Assembly: GCA_016291895.1 (NCBI GenBank)
Contig: JAEEZO010000038.1
Coordinates: 1 to 21,868, forward strand
Source: Caryophanales bacterium
GTDB taxonomy: Bacteria; Bacillota_I; Bacilli_A; RF39; UBA660
DNA: 21,868 nt
Reading direction: 5' to 3'
This document shows, piece after piece, positions 1 to 7,992 of this stretch. A model generated the notes under the pieces. The model was not told the origin of the DNA and made no database searches. It saw only the letters and a program-made list of their open reading frames with translations. Every line of letters begins with the position of its first letter. Position 1 is the first letter of the stretch. Made by a program: the position numbers and the translations under genes.

Positions 1-1416
1 CATGAATTATTAAGGAAAAAAGAAATTAAACCAATAGACTTGGTTAATGAAGCTTTAGAAAAAATAGAAAATAGTGATTTAAATAGTTTTATTTCTGTGG
101 ATAAAGAAGGAGCTATTAAAAAAGCTTTAGAATTAGAACAAGTAGATGTTCCTGATGATTTATTATTTGGAATACCAATTGCGATTAAAGATAATATTAT
201 GGTAAAGGATATAAAATGTACTTGTGCCTCTAAAATATTAGAAAACTTTATGGCAATATACGATGCTGATTGTATTGATTTAATTAAAAAAAATCAAATG
301 ATTATAATTGTTAAAACTAATATGGATGAATTTGCGATGGGAAGTACTTCTGAGACTAGTTACTATGGAACACCTATTAACCCATGGAATAAAGAAAGAG
401 TTCCAGGTGGCTCTAGTGGTGGTTCTGCTGTTTCTGTAGCAGGACGTCTTGTACCATTGGCTTTAGGTAGTGATACAGGTGGATCAATAAGACAACCATC
501 AAGTTTTAATGGTATTGTTGGTATGAAACCTAGTTATGGTAGAGTATCAAGATATGGTCTTGTTGCTTTCGCAAGTAGTTTAGATCAAATTGGTCCAATG
601 ACAAGAAATGTTTTAGAAAATGCTAACTTATTAAATGTTATTTGTGGTAAAGATGATCGTGATATGACGAGTGTTGAAACTAATGAAGATTTTACAAGAC
701 TTATTGGTAAACCACTTAAAGATTTTAAAGTAGCTATCCCTAATTATTTCTTATCAGATTTCGTTGATTCTGAAGTACGTAATAAAGTATTAGAAATAAA
801 AGAAATGTTAGAAAAGCATAATGTTAAAGTTGATATGGTTGATATTAATCATATTGATATGGCGGTAATTCTTTATCAAATTATTGCTATGGGTGAAGCT
901 AGTAGTAATCTTGCAAGATTCGATGGTATTCGTTATGGATGTAGTTATCCTGATCCAGAGAATCTAGAAGATTTATATTTAAAAACAAGACAATATGGTT
1001 TTGGTAATGAAGTTAAAAGAAGAATCATGGTAGGTAGTTATATCCTAAGTGGTGAGAATGCAAAAATTTACTATAGTAAAGCTATGCAAATTCGTGATGA
1101 TTTACAAAAAAGTTTTAAAAAGATATTTAGCGAATATAATTTAATTGTTGGTCCAAGTGCTGCAAGATGTGCCTATCCACTTAATAGTGGTAAAGATGAT
1201 CCATTACATTGCTTTATGGATGATATCTTAGTTATGCATGCTAATATGGGAGGATTCCCTTGTATATCTATTCCAATTGGTTTTAATAGTGAGAAATTAC
1301 CTATTGGATTACAAATTCTTGGTAATAATTTTGATGAAGCTACAATTTATCAACTTGCTAGTTTCATTGAAAAAGAATTAAATCTAGATTTGGAAGGGGG
1401 AAAAGTAAGTGAGTAA
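1..1416 (+). CDS. gatA: Aspartyl/glutamyl-tRNA amidotransferase subunit A, 5' partial
   Basis: GatA is the amidase subunit of GatCAB. It hydrolyses glutamine to supply ammonia for converting Glu-tRNA(Gln) (and Asp-tRNA(Asn)) to the amidated form in the cytoplasm. The frame is open from base 1 (H-E-L-L-R-K-K-E-I at the edge), so the true start lies a few codons upstream and the in-frame TTG at 40 is not the start. The amidase-signature Ser-Ser-Lys triad is visible: the Lys in IAIKDNI (codon 187-189), the Ser-rich GGSSGGSAVSVA loop, and the nucleophile in GSDTGGSIRQPSSF. The C-terminal motifs GFPCISIPIG and LPIGLQILG are also typical. The gene overlaps gatB by 8 bases, giving translational coupling. 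gatC is probably just outside the window. Confidence 0.97.
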   Translation, partial: HELLRKKEIKPIDLVNEALEKIENSDLNSFISVDKEGAIKKALELEQVDVPDDLLFGIPIAIKDNIMVKDIKCTCASKILENFMAIYDADCIDLIKKNQMIIIVKTNMDEFAMGSTSETSYYGTPINPWNKERVPGGSSGGSAVSVAGRLVPLALGSDTGGSIRQPSSFNGIVGMKPSYGRVSRYGLVAFASSLDQIGPMTRNVLENANLLNVICGKDDRDMTSVETNEDFTRLIGKPLKDFKVAIPNYFLSDFVDSEVRNKVLEIKEMLEKHNVKVDMVDINHIDMAVILYQIIAMGEASSNLARFDGIRYGCSYPDPENLEDLYLKTRQYGFGNEVKRRIMVGSYILSGENAKIYYSKAMQIRDDLQKSFKKIFSEYNLIVGPSAARCAYPLNSGKDDPLHCFMDDILVMHANMGGFPCISIPIGFNSEKLPIGLQILGNNFDEATIYQLASFIEKELNLDLEGGKVSE

Positions 1417-2824
1417 TTATAAAAAAACAATTGGTATTGAAGTTCACTGTGAACTAAAGACTAATAATAAAATATTTTCACCAGCCTTATCTAATTATGG
1501 TAGTATGGCTAATACTAATGTTAACGTTATTGACTTAGGTTATCCAGGAACTCTTCCAGTACTTAATATGGATGTTGTTAAATTAGCTCTTAAAGCTTGT
1601 AAAGTATTAAATCTTAATGTATCTCGTAAAATGCATTTTGATCGTAAGAATTATTTCTATCCAGATCTTCCAAAAGGATTTCAAATAACGCAAGCTCTAA
1701 CTCCTATTGGAACTCATGGATATATCGAAGTTACCAAAAAAGATGGAACTAAAAAGAGAATTGATATTCTAGAGATGCATATTGAAGAAGATACTTGTAA
1801 AAGTGTTCATGGCGAAAAAAATAGTTTATTAGACTTTAACCGTGCTGGTGTTCCATTAATTGAAATTGTTACAGAACCTTGTATGGAAACTAGTGAAGAA
1901 GCTGTATTATATTTAACTAAACTTCGTGAATTACTTCTTTATGCAGGTGTATCAGACTGTAAGATTGAAGAAGGTTCTATGAGATGTGATACTAATGTAT
2001 CAATATCTAAAACAGAAGAATGGGGTACTAAAGTAGAAACCAAAAATATAGGTTCTATTAGTAATGTTGGTGTTGCTATTGAATACGAAGCTAAACGTCA
2101 AGAAAAAATATTAGAGTCTGGAGGAAAGATTGTTCCTGAAACAAGAAGATTTGATGATAAGTCACTAAGTACAATTTCCATGCGTGTTAAAGAAGTTGGT
2201 AATGATTACCGTTACTTCCCTGAACCTGATATTCCTTATTTAAATATTGATGATAAGTTTATTGATGATAATACAAATGATTTAGTAAGAATGCCTGATG
2301 AAAGAAGAGAAAGTTATAAAGAAGCTGGTATTAATCCAATTAATATTGAAAAGATTATTGCTAATAAAGATATCTCTGATTATTTAGAAAAATTCTTAGA
2401 TATTAATTTAGTTGTTGCTTCTAATCTTCTTTTAGGTGACATTGCAAGTTACTTAAATAAAAATGATGTAACTATTGATAAAACTCATCTTACTGATTCT
2501 AAATTCCGTGATTTAGTTAATCGTCTTGATAAGAATGAAATTAGTAATAAGATTTTTAAAGAAATTTTAGTTGATTTAATGGAAAATGATTTATCTATTG
2601 ATGAGATTTTATCTAATAAAGGATTAAATCTTGTTAGTGATAAAGAAGAAATTAAAAAAACTGTAAGTGAAATTTTAGATAAATATTCAGATTTAGTTAA
2701 TCAATATAAATCCGGTAATGAAAGAGCTTCAAAAGCTATTATGGGAATGATTATGAAAGAAACTCATGGTAGTCTATCTCCAGCTCTTGCTAATGAAGTT
2801 ATGATGGAGCTTTTGAATGAGTAG
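1409..2824 (+). CDS. gatB: Aspartyl/glutamyl-tRNA amidotransferase subunit B
   Basis: GatB binds the misacylated tRNA and performs the kinase/transamidase step using ammonia from GatA. The start is GTG at 1409, preceded by a strong purine-rich SD (GGAAGGGGGA, 1392-1401) inside the end of gatA. The 471-residue product has the usual family length. Recognisable motifs are IGIEVHCELKT at the N terminus, DFNRAGVPLIEIVTEP, MRCDTNVSIS, VETKNIGSISNV and DYRYFPEPDIP. A YqeY-like tail follows (MGMIMKETHGSLSPALANE), which contacts tRNA in known GatB structures. It stops with TAG at 2822-2824, eight bases into gpsA. Having GatCAB suggests that Gln-tRNA(Gln) is made by the indirect route, although the absence of GlnRS cannot be tested here. 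Confidence 0.97.
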   Translation: MSNYKKTIGIEVHCELKTNNKIFSPALSNYGSMANTNVNVIDLGYPGTLPVLNMDVVKLALKACKVLNLNVSRKMHFDRKNYFYPDLPKGFQITQALTPIGTHGYIEVTKKDGTKKRIDILEMHIEEDTCKSVHGEKNSLLDFNRAGVPLIEIVTEPCMETSEEAVLYLTKLRELLLYAGVSDCKIEEGSMRCDTNVSISKTEEWGTKVETKNIGSISNVGVAIEYEAKRQEKILESGGKIVPETRRFDDKSLSTISMRVKEVGNDYRYFPEPDIPYLNIDDKFIDDNTNDLVRMPDERRESYKEAGINPINIEKIIANKDISDYLEKFLDINLVVASNLLLGDIASYLNKNDVTIDKTHLTDSKFRDLVNRLDKNEISNKIFKEILVDLMENDLSIDEILSNKGLNLVSDKEEIKKTVSEILDKYSDLVNQYKSGNERASKAIMGMIMKETHGSLSPALANEVMMELLNE

Positions 2825-3785
2825 AGTAGGCATCTTTGGAACAGGGGCCTTTGGTATATCTCTTGGAATAGTCGCTCATAGAAAAGATAATGAAGTTATC
2901 ATGTGGACGAAGTTTAGGGAAGAAAGAGATTATATCCTAACTCATCATGAAAATAAGGTTTTACCAGGTGTTACAATTCCTAGTGATATCAAAATAACAA
3001 ATGATTTATTAGAGTTTACTAATAATTGTGATATTATTGTTATTGTGCTTCCAGTACCTTATCTAAAAGAAAATATTAAAGAATTATCTATGTATGATTT
3101 ATCTAATAAAACTTTTGTTTTAGCTAGTAAAGGTATCTTAGAAAAAGAATATTTAATGGTTTATCAAATATATAATTTATATATTAATAATCCTGATTTC
3201 TCCGTTATTTCTGGTCCTAGTTTTGCTATTGATTTAATTAATAATAATCCTATTAGTTTATCAATTTATGCAAATACAGATAATAGTTATAATCTTACTA
3301 ATGATATTTTATCTAGTAGATATTTAACTCTTGAAAGAACTGATGATTTAGTTGGTCTTGAAATATCAGGTGCTATTAAAAATGTTATTGCCATTGCATC
3401 AGGTATTTTACATGGTCTTAATAAATCAGATTCCACAGTTGCTTTATTTATGGTACGGGCTATTCGTGATTTGGAAGGATTAATTGTTACCTTAGGAGGA
3501 GAAAAAAACAGTTTAATAACTCCTTGTGGTATTGGTGACTTAATTCTTACTTGTAATAGTAAAACAAGTCGTAATTACACTTATGGTGAATTAATTGCAA
3601 CTGATCGTGATAAAGCTAATGAATATCTTAAAACACACACTGTAGAGGGCTATAATACCTTAAAAACGCTTGTTTACATGTTAGATGATAAGAACTTTGA
3701 TATTCCTGTAATTAACTATACAAGACGTATTATTATTGATAATGAAGATCCTTCTATCATTAATGATTATATTTTAACAAGATAA
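2817..3785 (+). CDS. gpsA: Glycerol-3-phosphate dehydrogenase [NAD(P)+]
   Basis: This cytoplasmic enzyme reduces dihydroxyacetone phosphate to sn-glycerol 3-phosphate, the backbone for phospholipid synthesis. The 322-residue product is slightly short for the family. Evidence is the N-terminal Rossmann motif VGIFGTGAFGISLG, the substrate-loop segment ENKVLPGVTIP, the SGPSFA motif, the catalytic-lysine segment EISGAIKNVIAIASGILHGL, and the C-terminal GIGDLILTC followed by SRNYTYGE. The usual Trp of GxGxWG is Phe here, a tolerated change. The ATG overlaps the end of gatB, so it is translated as the third gene of the gat operon. Linkage of tRNA amidation to lipid precursor synthesis looks like genome compaction rather than a pathway. 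Confidence 0.95.
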   Translation: MSRVGIFGTGAFGISLGIVAHRKDNEVIMWTKFREERDYILTHHENKVLPGVTIPSDIKITNDLLEFTNNCDIIVIVLPVPYLKENIKELSMYDLSNKTFVLASKGILEKEYLMVYQIYNLYINNPDFSVISGPSFAIDLINNNPISLSIYANTDNSYNLTNDILSSRYLTLERTDDLVGLEISGAIKNVIAIASGILHGLNKSDSTVALFMVRAIRDLEGLIVTLGGEKNSLITPCGIGDLILTCNSKTSRNYTYGELIATDRDKANEYLKTHTVEGYNTLKTLVYMLDDKNFDIPVINYTRRIIIDNEDPSIINDYILTR

Positions 3786-3814
3786 AAAAGATTCAAGAAA
3801 ACTTGAATCTTTTT
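3785..3814. terminator. Bidirectional intrinsic terminator between gpsA and the convergent gene
   Basis: A perfect 13-bp stem (AAAAAGATTCAAG, 3785-3797, with CTTGAATCTTTTT, 3802-3814) closes a 4-base AAAA loop. The A-rich and T-rich arms provide a U-tract on both strands. It overlaps the stop codons of both flanking genes. Confidence 0.9.
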
Positions 3815-4799
3815 AATTAACTGTTATTTTAATAACTTTATTTAATTCTTGATTAGATGTATTACGTACTTTAACAGTTGTATTTCCTGCTTTAACACCT
3901 GTAATTACTCCCATAGAATCAACGATAGCAATACCAGAATCACTACTTTCATAAACATATTTTAATGTTTGAGTATTATATGGTGGTTTGATATTAGTTA
4001 TTTCAATCATTTTTCTTTCACCACGTTTAAGAGTAATTGATTCTTGAACTTCAAAATTTTCAAGAGGAATAATAGCTTTTGATTGAACAATATAAACGGT
4101 TATTGTTTTATTTATTTGTTCACCACCAATTTTTAGTTTAGTTTGTAAATATTGTTTATTTTCTTTAAATTCTTTTGCTTGAATAAAACCATTAGAGTTA
4201 ACGGTTGCTATATTAGAATTATCAATAGTATATTTTGTTCTTGCAGTATCATTAGTTAATACTGGAATTTGCATTGATTCCCCACTTCTTAAAGAAATAG
4301 AATTAAATCCAACTGCTAATTCATATTTAGTACTAGATTTTGATATTATCGTAATTAAGAAAATAATAAGTGCAAGTCCACCAAGAGCTCCCATTATAAT
4401 ATATGCTGTTTTTTTATTAATAGCTGCTTCTGGTTTTTGTTCAATAATTACTGGTTCTTGATAATAATTAAACTCAAGTTCCCCATCATTTTTTCTATTA
4501 TTAACAAATTCACTTGGTTTTTTATTTAACATTTGACTTACGGTTACTTTTTCAGGTTCTTTAGGAACAGGTTTACCATAATCTTTTATTTCTCTTTTTT
4601 TAACTAAATCATCTTTAACAACAGGTTCTTCTTGTTGATAAGCTCTTTGATAAAAATTATCAAATTCTTTTTCTTCTTTTTTTTCTTTCTTCTTACCACC
4701 AAATAGTCTTTTAAAGAAACCTTCTTTTTTATATGATTTATTGTAATCTATATATTCATTATCATCTTGATTTTCATCAAAATTGTTATTGTCATACAT
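3813..4799 (-). CDS. Single-pass membrane protein with two extracytoplasmic Ig-like (Big_2-type) domains
   Basis: I do not recognise a specific family. The 328-residue product has a long acidic and basic, low-complexity cytoplasmic N terminus (rich in D, N, E and K; GGKKKEKKEEKE near residue 35), one membrane segment at about residues 132-153 (IIMGALGGLALIIFLITII), and two Ig-like modules outside. The modules show the bacterial Ig signatures IDNSNIATVNSNGFIQA and SSDSGIAIVDSMGVITGVKAGNTTVKV. An upstream in-frame ATG at 4826 was rejected. The ATG at 4797-4799 has GGTGAT just before it, and the upstream promoter places the transcript start near 4810, downstream of 4826. A structural or cell-surface scaffold role is inferred; there is no enzymatic motif. 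Confidence 0.85.
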   Translation of the reverse strand: MYDNNNFDENQDDNEYIDYNKSYKKEGFFKRLFGGKKKEKKEEKEFDNFYQRAYQQEEPVVKDDLVKKREIKDYGKPVPKEPEKVTVSQMLNKKPSEFVNNRKNDGELEFNYYQEPVIIEQKPEAAINKKTAYIIMGALGGLALIIFLITIISKSSTKYELAVGFNSISLRSGESMQIPVLTNDTARTKYTIDNSNIATVNSNGFIQAKEFKENKQYLQTKLKIGGEQINKTITVYIVQSKAIIPLENFEVQESITLKRGERKMIEITNIKPPYNTQTLKYVYESSDSGIAIVDSMGVITGVKAGNTTVKVRNTSNQELNKVIKITVN

Positions 4800-4816
4800 A
4801 TTATCACCACAGTATA

Positions 4817-4845
4817 AATATATCATTTTATAAAAATATCGTCAA
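4817..4845 (-). promoter_or_regulatory. SigA-type promoter of the Ig-like membrane protein gene
   Basis: On the minus strand, TTGACG (4845-4840), a 17-base spacer and TATATT (4822-4817) preceded by TGA (extended -10). The predicted start near 4810 leaves about 11 bases of 5' UTR before the ATG at 4799. Confidence 0.7.
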
Positions 4846-4933
4846 TTAAAATGGATTTCAATTTTCATAATGTATACTTCTTTACAATTAAGTATTATTA
4901 TTATAAACTAATTGTATTAAATGGAGACTATAT

Positions 4934-5755
4934 ATGCCAGAATTACCTGAAGTTGAAACTGTAAGAAGAGTATTAAAAAAGAAAATTATTGGTAAAACAA
5001 TAAAGAAAATAGATGTTTATTATAAAGGAATTATTGAATCTAATTATAATGATTTTATAAATAATATTATTAATCAAAAATTTATTGATATTGATCGTCG
5101 TGGTAAGTATTTAATCTTTGAATTAAATGATTATTATTTAGTAAGTCATTTAAGAATGGAAGGTAAATTCTTCCTTAAAGATAAGAGTGAACCAGTAGAG
5201 AAGCATGAACATGTTATTTTTTATTTAGATGATATAACCCTACGTTATCATGATACAAGAAAATTCGGTAAAATGGATTTAGTTACTAAAGATAAATTAT
5301 ATACTGATACTCCTTTATGTAATATTGGAATTGATGCTAATAGTGATGAGTTAACAGTTGATTATTTGAAGAAGAAAATACTTCGTAATAAACCAATTAA
5401 ATCATTATTACTTGAACAAGATATCATCGCAGGTATTGGTAATATTTATGCTGATGAAATTCTTTTTGCATCCCGTATTAATCCTGAAACCATTGGTTCT
5501 AAATTAAATGATAATGATTTAGAAAATATTATTATTAATTCTAAAAAAATTCTTGATAAATCAATTGAATTTGGTGGTACAACAATTCGTAGTTATACAT
5601 CATCTTTGGGTGTTATTGGTCATAATCAAGATAATTTAATGGTACATAAACGTGAAGGAGAAGAATGTTTTATTTGTAAAAGTAAGATCATTAAAACTAA
5701 AGTAGGTGGACGTGGTACATATTATTGTCCAAAATGTCAGAAGGTGAAAAAATGA
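4934..5755 (+). CDS. mutM: Formamidopyrimidine-DNA glycosylase (Fpg/MutM)
   Basis: This bifunctional base-excision repair enzyme removes 8-oxoguanine and formamidopyrimidines and cleaves the abasic site by beta/delta elimination. The N terminus MPELPEVETV carries the catalytic Pro2 and Glu3. Lys58 lies in DRRGKYL, as expected. The H2TH segment reads GIGNIYADEILFASRINP. The C-terminal zinc finger is intact: CFICKSK, then GGRGTYYCPKCQ with the damage-recognition loop Arg. At 273 residues it is full length. The SD is GGAG about 8 bases before the ATG. The gap to the divergent neighbour holds a possible weak promoter (TTTACA at 4881, TATAAA at 4902, short 15-bp spacer). Its TGA stop overlaps the recD2 ATG (ATGA), so the two are co-translated. 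Confidence 0.97.
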   Translation: MPELPEVETVRRVLKKKIIGKTIKKIDVYYKGIIESNYNDFINNIINQKFIDIDRRGKYLIFELNDYYLVSHLRMEGKFFLKDKSEPVEKHEHVIFYLDDITLRYHDTRKFGKMDLVTKDKLYTDTPLCNIGIDANSDELTVDYLKKKILRNKPIKSLLLEQDIIAGIGNIYADEILFASRINPETIGSKLNDNDLENIIINSKKILDKSIEFGGTTIRSYTSSLGVIGHNQDNLMVHKREGEECFICKSKIIKTKVGGRGTYYCPKCQKVKK

Positions 5756-7917
5756 TTGAAGGTATTTATAAAAAAACCATCTTTTCATCAGACAATGGAT
5801 ATATTGTAGGACTACTTAAAGTAACCGAATATGATGATAATACGTTATGTGGTAAAACCATAACTTTTACAGGTTATTTCACAGATATTAATTTAGAAGA
5901 TAATTTAAAGTTAACTGGTGAGTTTATTGAACATCATAAATATGGTAGTCAATTTAATGTAACTAGTTATGAAATAATTATGCCAACAAGTGAAAATAGT
6001 ATTATATCTTTTTTATCTAGTGGTATTTTTAAAGGAATAGGTGAAAGTAAAGCTAAAAGAATATATGATTCTTTAGGTGATGATGCCATTAATATGATTA
6101 CAAATGATATTAATTCTCTTGTTGGTATTAAAGGTATAACTAAAAAGAATAGGGAAGATATCTATAACACACTTCTAGAATATCAAGATAGTATTGATAT
6201 TATTGTTAAATTAAATGAATTCGGCTTTAATAATCGTGATAGTAATAGTTTATATAATAAATATAAAAAGAAAGTAATCGATGTTATTGAAAATAATATT
6301 TATGATGTAATCGATGATAATTTTCCTTTTAAAAAGATAGATAGTCTTGCTTTAAAACTTGATTATATAAAAGATGATAAAAGAAGAGTAGAAGCAAGTA
6401 TTATTTATATTTTAAATGAAGTAATTAATACAATTGGTGATACTTATTTAACAAGTGATGAAATCTATAATTATTTAACAAGATTATTATCAATATATCT
6501 TGATGGCGATGTATATAGTGAAGTATTAAATAATCTTGTATTAACAAATAAATTAATATTAGATGATAATAAATATTATTTAAAGAAAATGTTTGATGCT
6601 GAAACTAATATCGCAAGAAGATTAACTTATCTTGAAACACTTCCTGATAATAAATATAAGAAGTTAGAAGATTTGTTAAAGAAAAACGAACTTGATAGTA
6701 AACTTGATTATAATATAGAACAAGAAGATGCGATAAGAAATAGTTTTATTAAAAATTTTTTAGTTATTACAGGTGGACCTGGTACAGGTAAAACAACGAT
6801 TATTAAATCAATTGTTGATATTTATCGTGATTTATTTAAATTAAGTCATGAAGAGTTATGTGAAAAAGTAATTTTACTTGCACCAACAGGTCGAGCTAGC
6901 AAGCGAATAACGGAAACAGTTCATATGCCGGCATCAACAATTCACAGGTTTTTAAAATGGAATAAAGATAATAATTCCTTTGGAGTTAACGAAAAGAATA
7001 AAGTTGATTGTGAACTAGTTATTATTGATGAAGCTAGTATGATAGATACGTACCTTTTTGATAGTTTATTAAAAGGTCTTAAATTTAATACCAAAATTAT
7101 TATGGTAGGTGATGTTAATCAATTACCATCTGTTTCCGCTGGTCAAGTCTTAAAAGATATTATTAATACGGATAAGTTTAAAGTGATCTATTTAAAAGAA
7201 TTATATCGTCAACAAGAAAATAGTAATATTATTTCTCTTGCTTATAACATTAATAATGGTATTAATGAAGATATTTATAATAAGAGTGATGATTTAACTT
7301 TTATTGAATGTACTAACAATAAATTGATTAATAATTTTATAGAGTTATGTGAAACATATAAAGATTATAATTATAATGACTTTATTATTATGGCACCTTT
7401 ATATAAAACAACATTTGGTATTGATAATTTAAATTTAATTGCAAGAGACATTTTTAATCCAAGTAAAAAGAATAAAAATGAAATAGTTATTGGTGATATA
7501 ACTTATCGAGAAAATGACAAAGTCTTAGAACTTGTTAATATGCCAGATTATAATGTCTTTAATGGAGATTTAGGTATTATTACAAGAATCGATAATGTTA
7601 ATAAAGAGATTACGGTTGATTATGATGGTAATATTGTGATCTATAATAAATCAAATTATACTAATTTTACTTTAGGATATGTTATTAGTATTCATAAATC
7701 TCAAGGTAGTGAGTATAAAGTTGTATTAATGGTACTATTAACCACTTTTAGGCGAATGTTATATCGAAAATTATTATATACAGGAGTAACTCGAGCTAAG
7801 AATAATTTATATATTTTAGGGGAGATGGAAGCTATTAATATGGCTATTCATAATAATGCATCTCTTGATCGTAAAACCGGATTAAAAGAAAAGATTATTG
7901 ATCGATTTGAATACTAG
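5752..7917 (+). CDS. recD2: RecD2-type SF1B DNA helicase
   Basis: RecD2 is the stand-alone 5'-3' helicase found in bacteria without a RecBCD partner, implicated in replication-fork and damage tolerance. The 721-residue product has an N-terminal OB-like region, a helix-hairpin-helix region (about residues 90-135, GIFKGIGESKAKRI and LVGIKGITKKN), and a C-terminal helicase core. Motifs seen are Walker A TGGPGTGKTT (about 340-349), Walker B VIIDEASMID, motif III MVGDVNQLPSV, LYRQ, the GYVISIHKSQGSEY motif and LLYTGVTRAKNNLYILG. The ATG at 5752 is preferred over the TTG at 5725: it has an SD (GAAGGTG), overlaps the mutM stop as ATGA, and begins MIEGIYKKTIF like the family. It is somewhat shorter than many RecD2 proteins. 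Confidence 0.93.
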   Translation: MIEGIYKKTIFSSDNGYIVGLLKVTEYDDNTLCGKTITFTGYFTDINLEDNLKLTGEFIEHHKYGSQFNVTSYEIIMPTSENSIISFLSSGIFKGIGESKAKRIYDSLGDDAINMITNDINSLVGIKGITKKNREDIYNTLLEYQDSIDIIVKLNEFGFNNRDSNSLYNKYKKKVIDVIENNIYDVIDDNFPFKKIDSLALKLDYIKDDKRRVEASIIYILNEVINTIGDTYLTSDEIYNYLTRLLSIYLDGDVYSEVLNNLVLTNKLILDDNKYYLKKMFDAETNIARRLTYLETLPDNKYKKLEDLLKKNELDSKLDYNIEQEDAIRNSFIKNFLVITGGPGTGKTTIIKSIVDIYRDLFKLSHEELCEKVILLAPTGRASKRITETVHMPASTIHRFLKWNKDNNSFGVNEKNKVDCELVIIDEASMIDTYLFDSLLKGLKFNTKIIMVGDVNQLPSVSAGQVLKDIINTDKFKVIYLKELYRQQENSNIISLAYNINNGINEDIYNKSDDLTFIECTNNKLINNFIELCETYKDYNYNDFIIMAPLYKTTFGIDNLNLIARDIFNPSKKNKNEIVIGDITYRENDKVLELVNMPDYNVFNGDLGIITRIDNVNKEITVDYDGNIVIYNKSNYTNFTLGYVISIHKSQGSEYKVVLMVLLTTFRRMLYRKLLYTGVTRAKNNLYILGEMEAINMAIHNNASLDRKTGLKEKIIDRFEY

Positions 7918-7938
7918 TTATTAAAACTAGTATTTTTT
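7910..7938 (+). terminator. Intrinsic terminator of mutM-recD2
   Basis: A 10-bp stem, AATACTAGTT (7910-7919) with AACTAGTATT (7925-7934), closes a 5-base loop and is followed by a T run to 7938. The recD2 stop codon lies inside the 5' arm. Confidence 0.88.
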
Positions 7939-7945
7939 ATATTAG

Positions 7946-7974
7946 TTGATAGATTATAATAGATTTGATAAAAT
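7946..7974 (+). promoter_or_regulatory. SigA-type promoter of the SGNH hydrolase gene
   Basis: TTGATA (7946-7951), a 17-base spacer and TAAAAT (7969-7974) preceded by TGA (extended -10). The predicted start is about 12 bases before the ATG at 7993. A second -10 look-alike (TATAAT, 7955-7960) has no -35 partner. Confidence 0.65.
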
Positions 7975-7992
7975 GAAAATAGAAGGGTAGAA

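Noticed and set aside
40..42. TTG as the start codon of gatA
   Set aside because: The reading frame and GatA-like sequence continue upstream to base 1, so the gene is truncated by the window edge.
5725..5751. Earlier in-frame start for recD2
   Set aside because: It lies within the MutM zinc-finger codons; the ATG at 5752 has an SD and gives the family-like N terminus.
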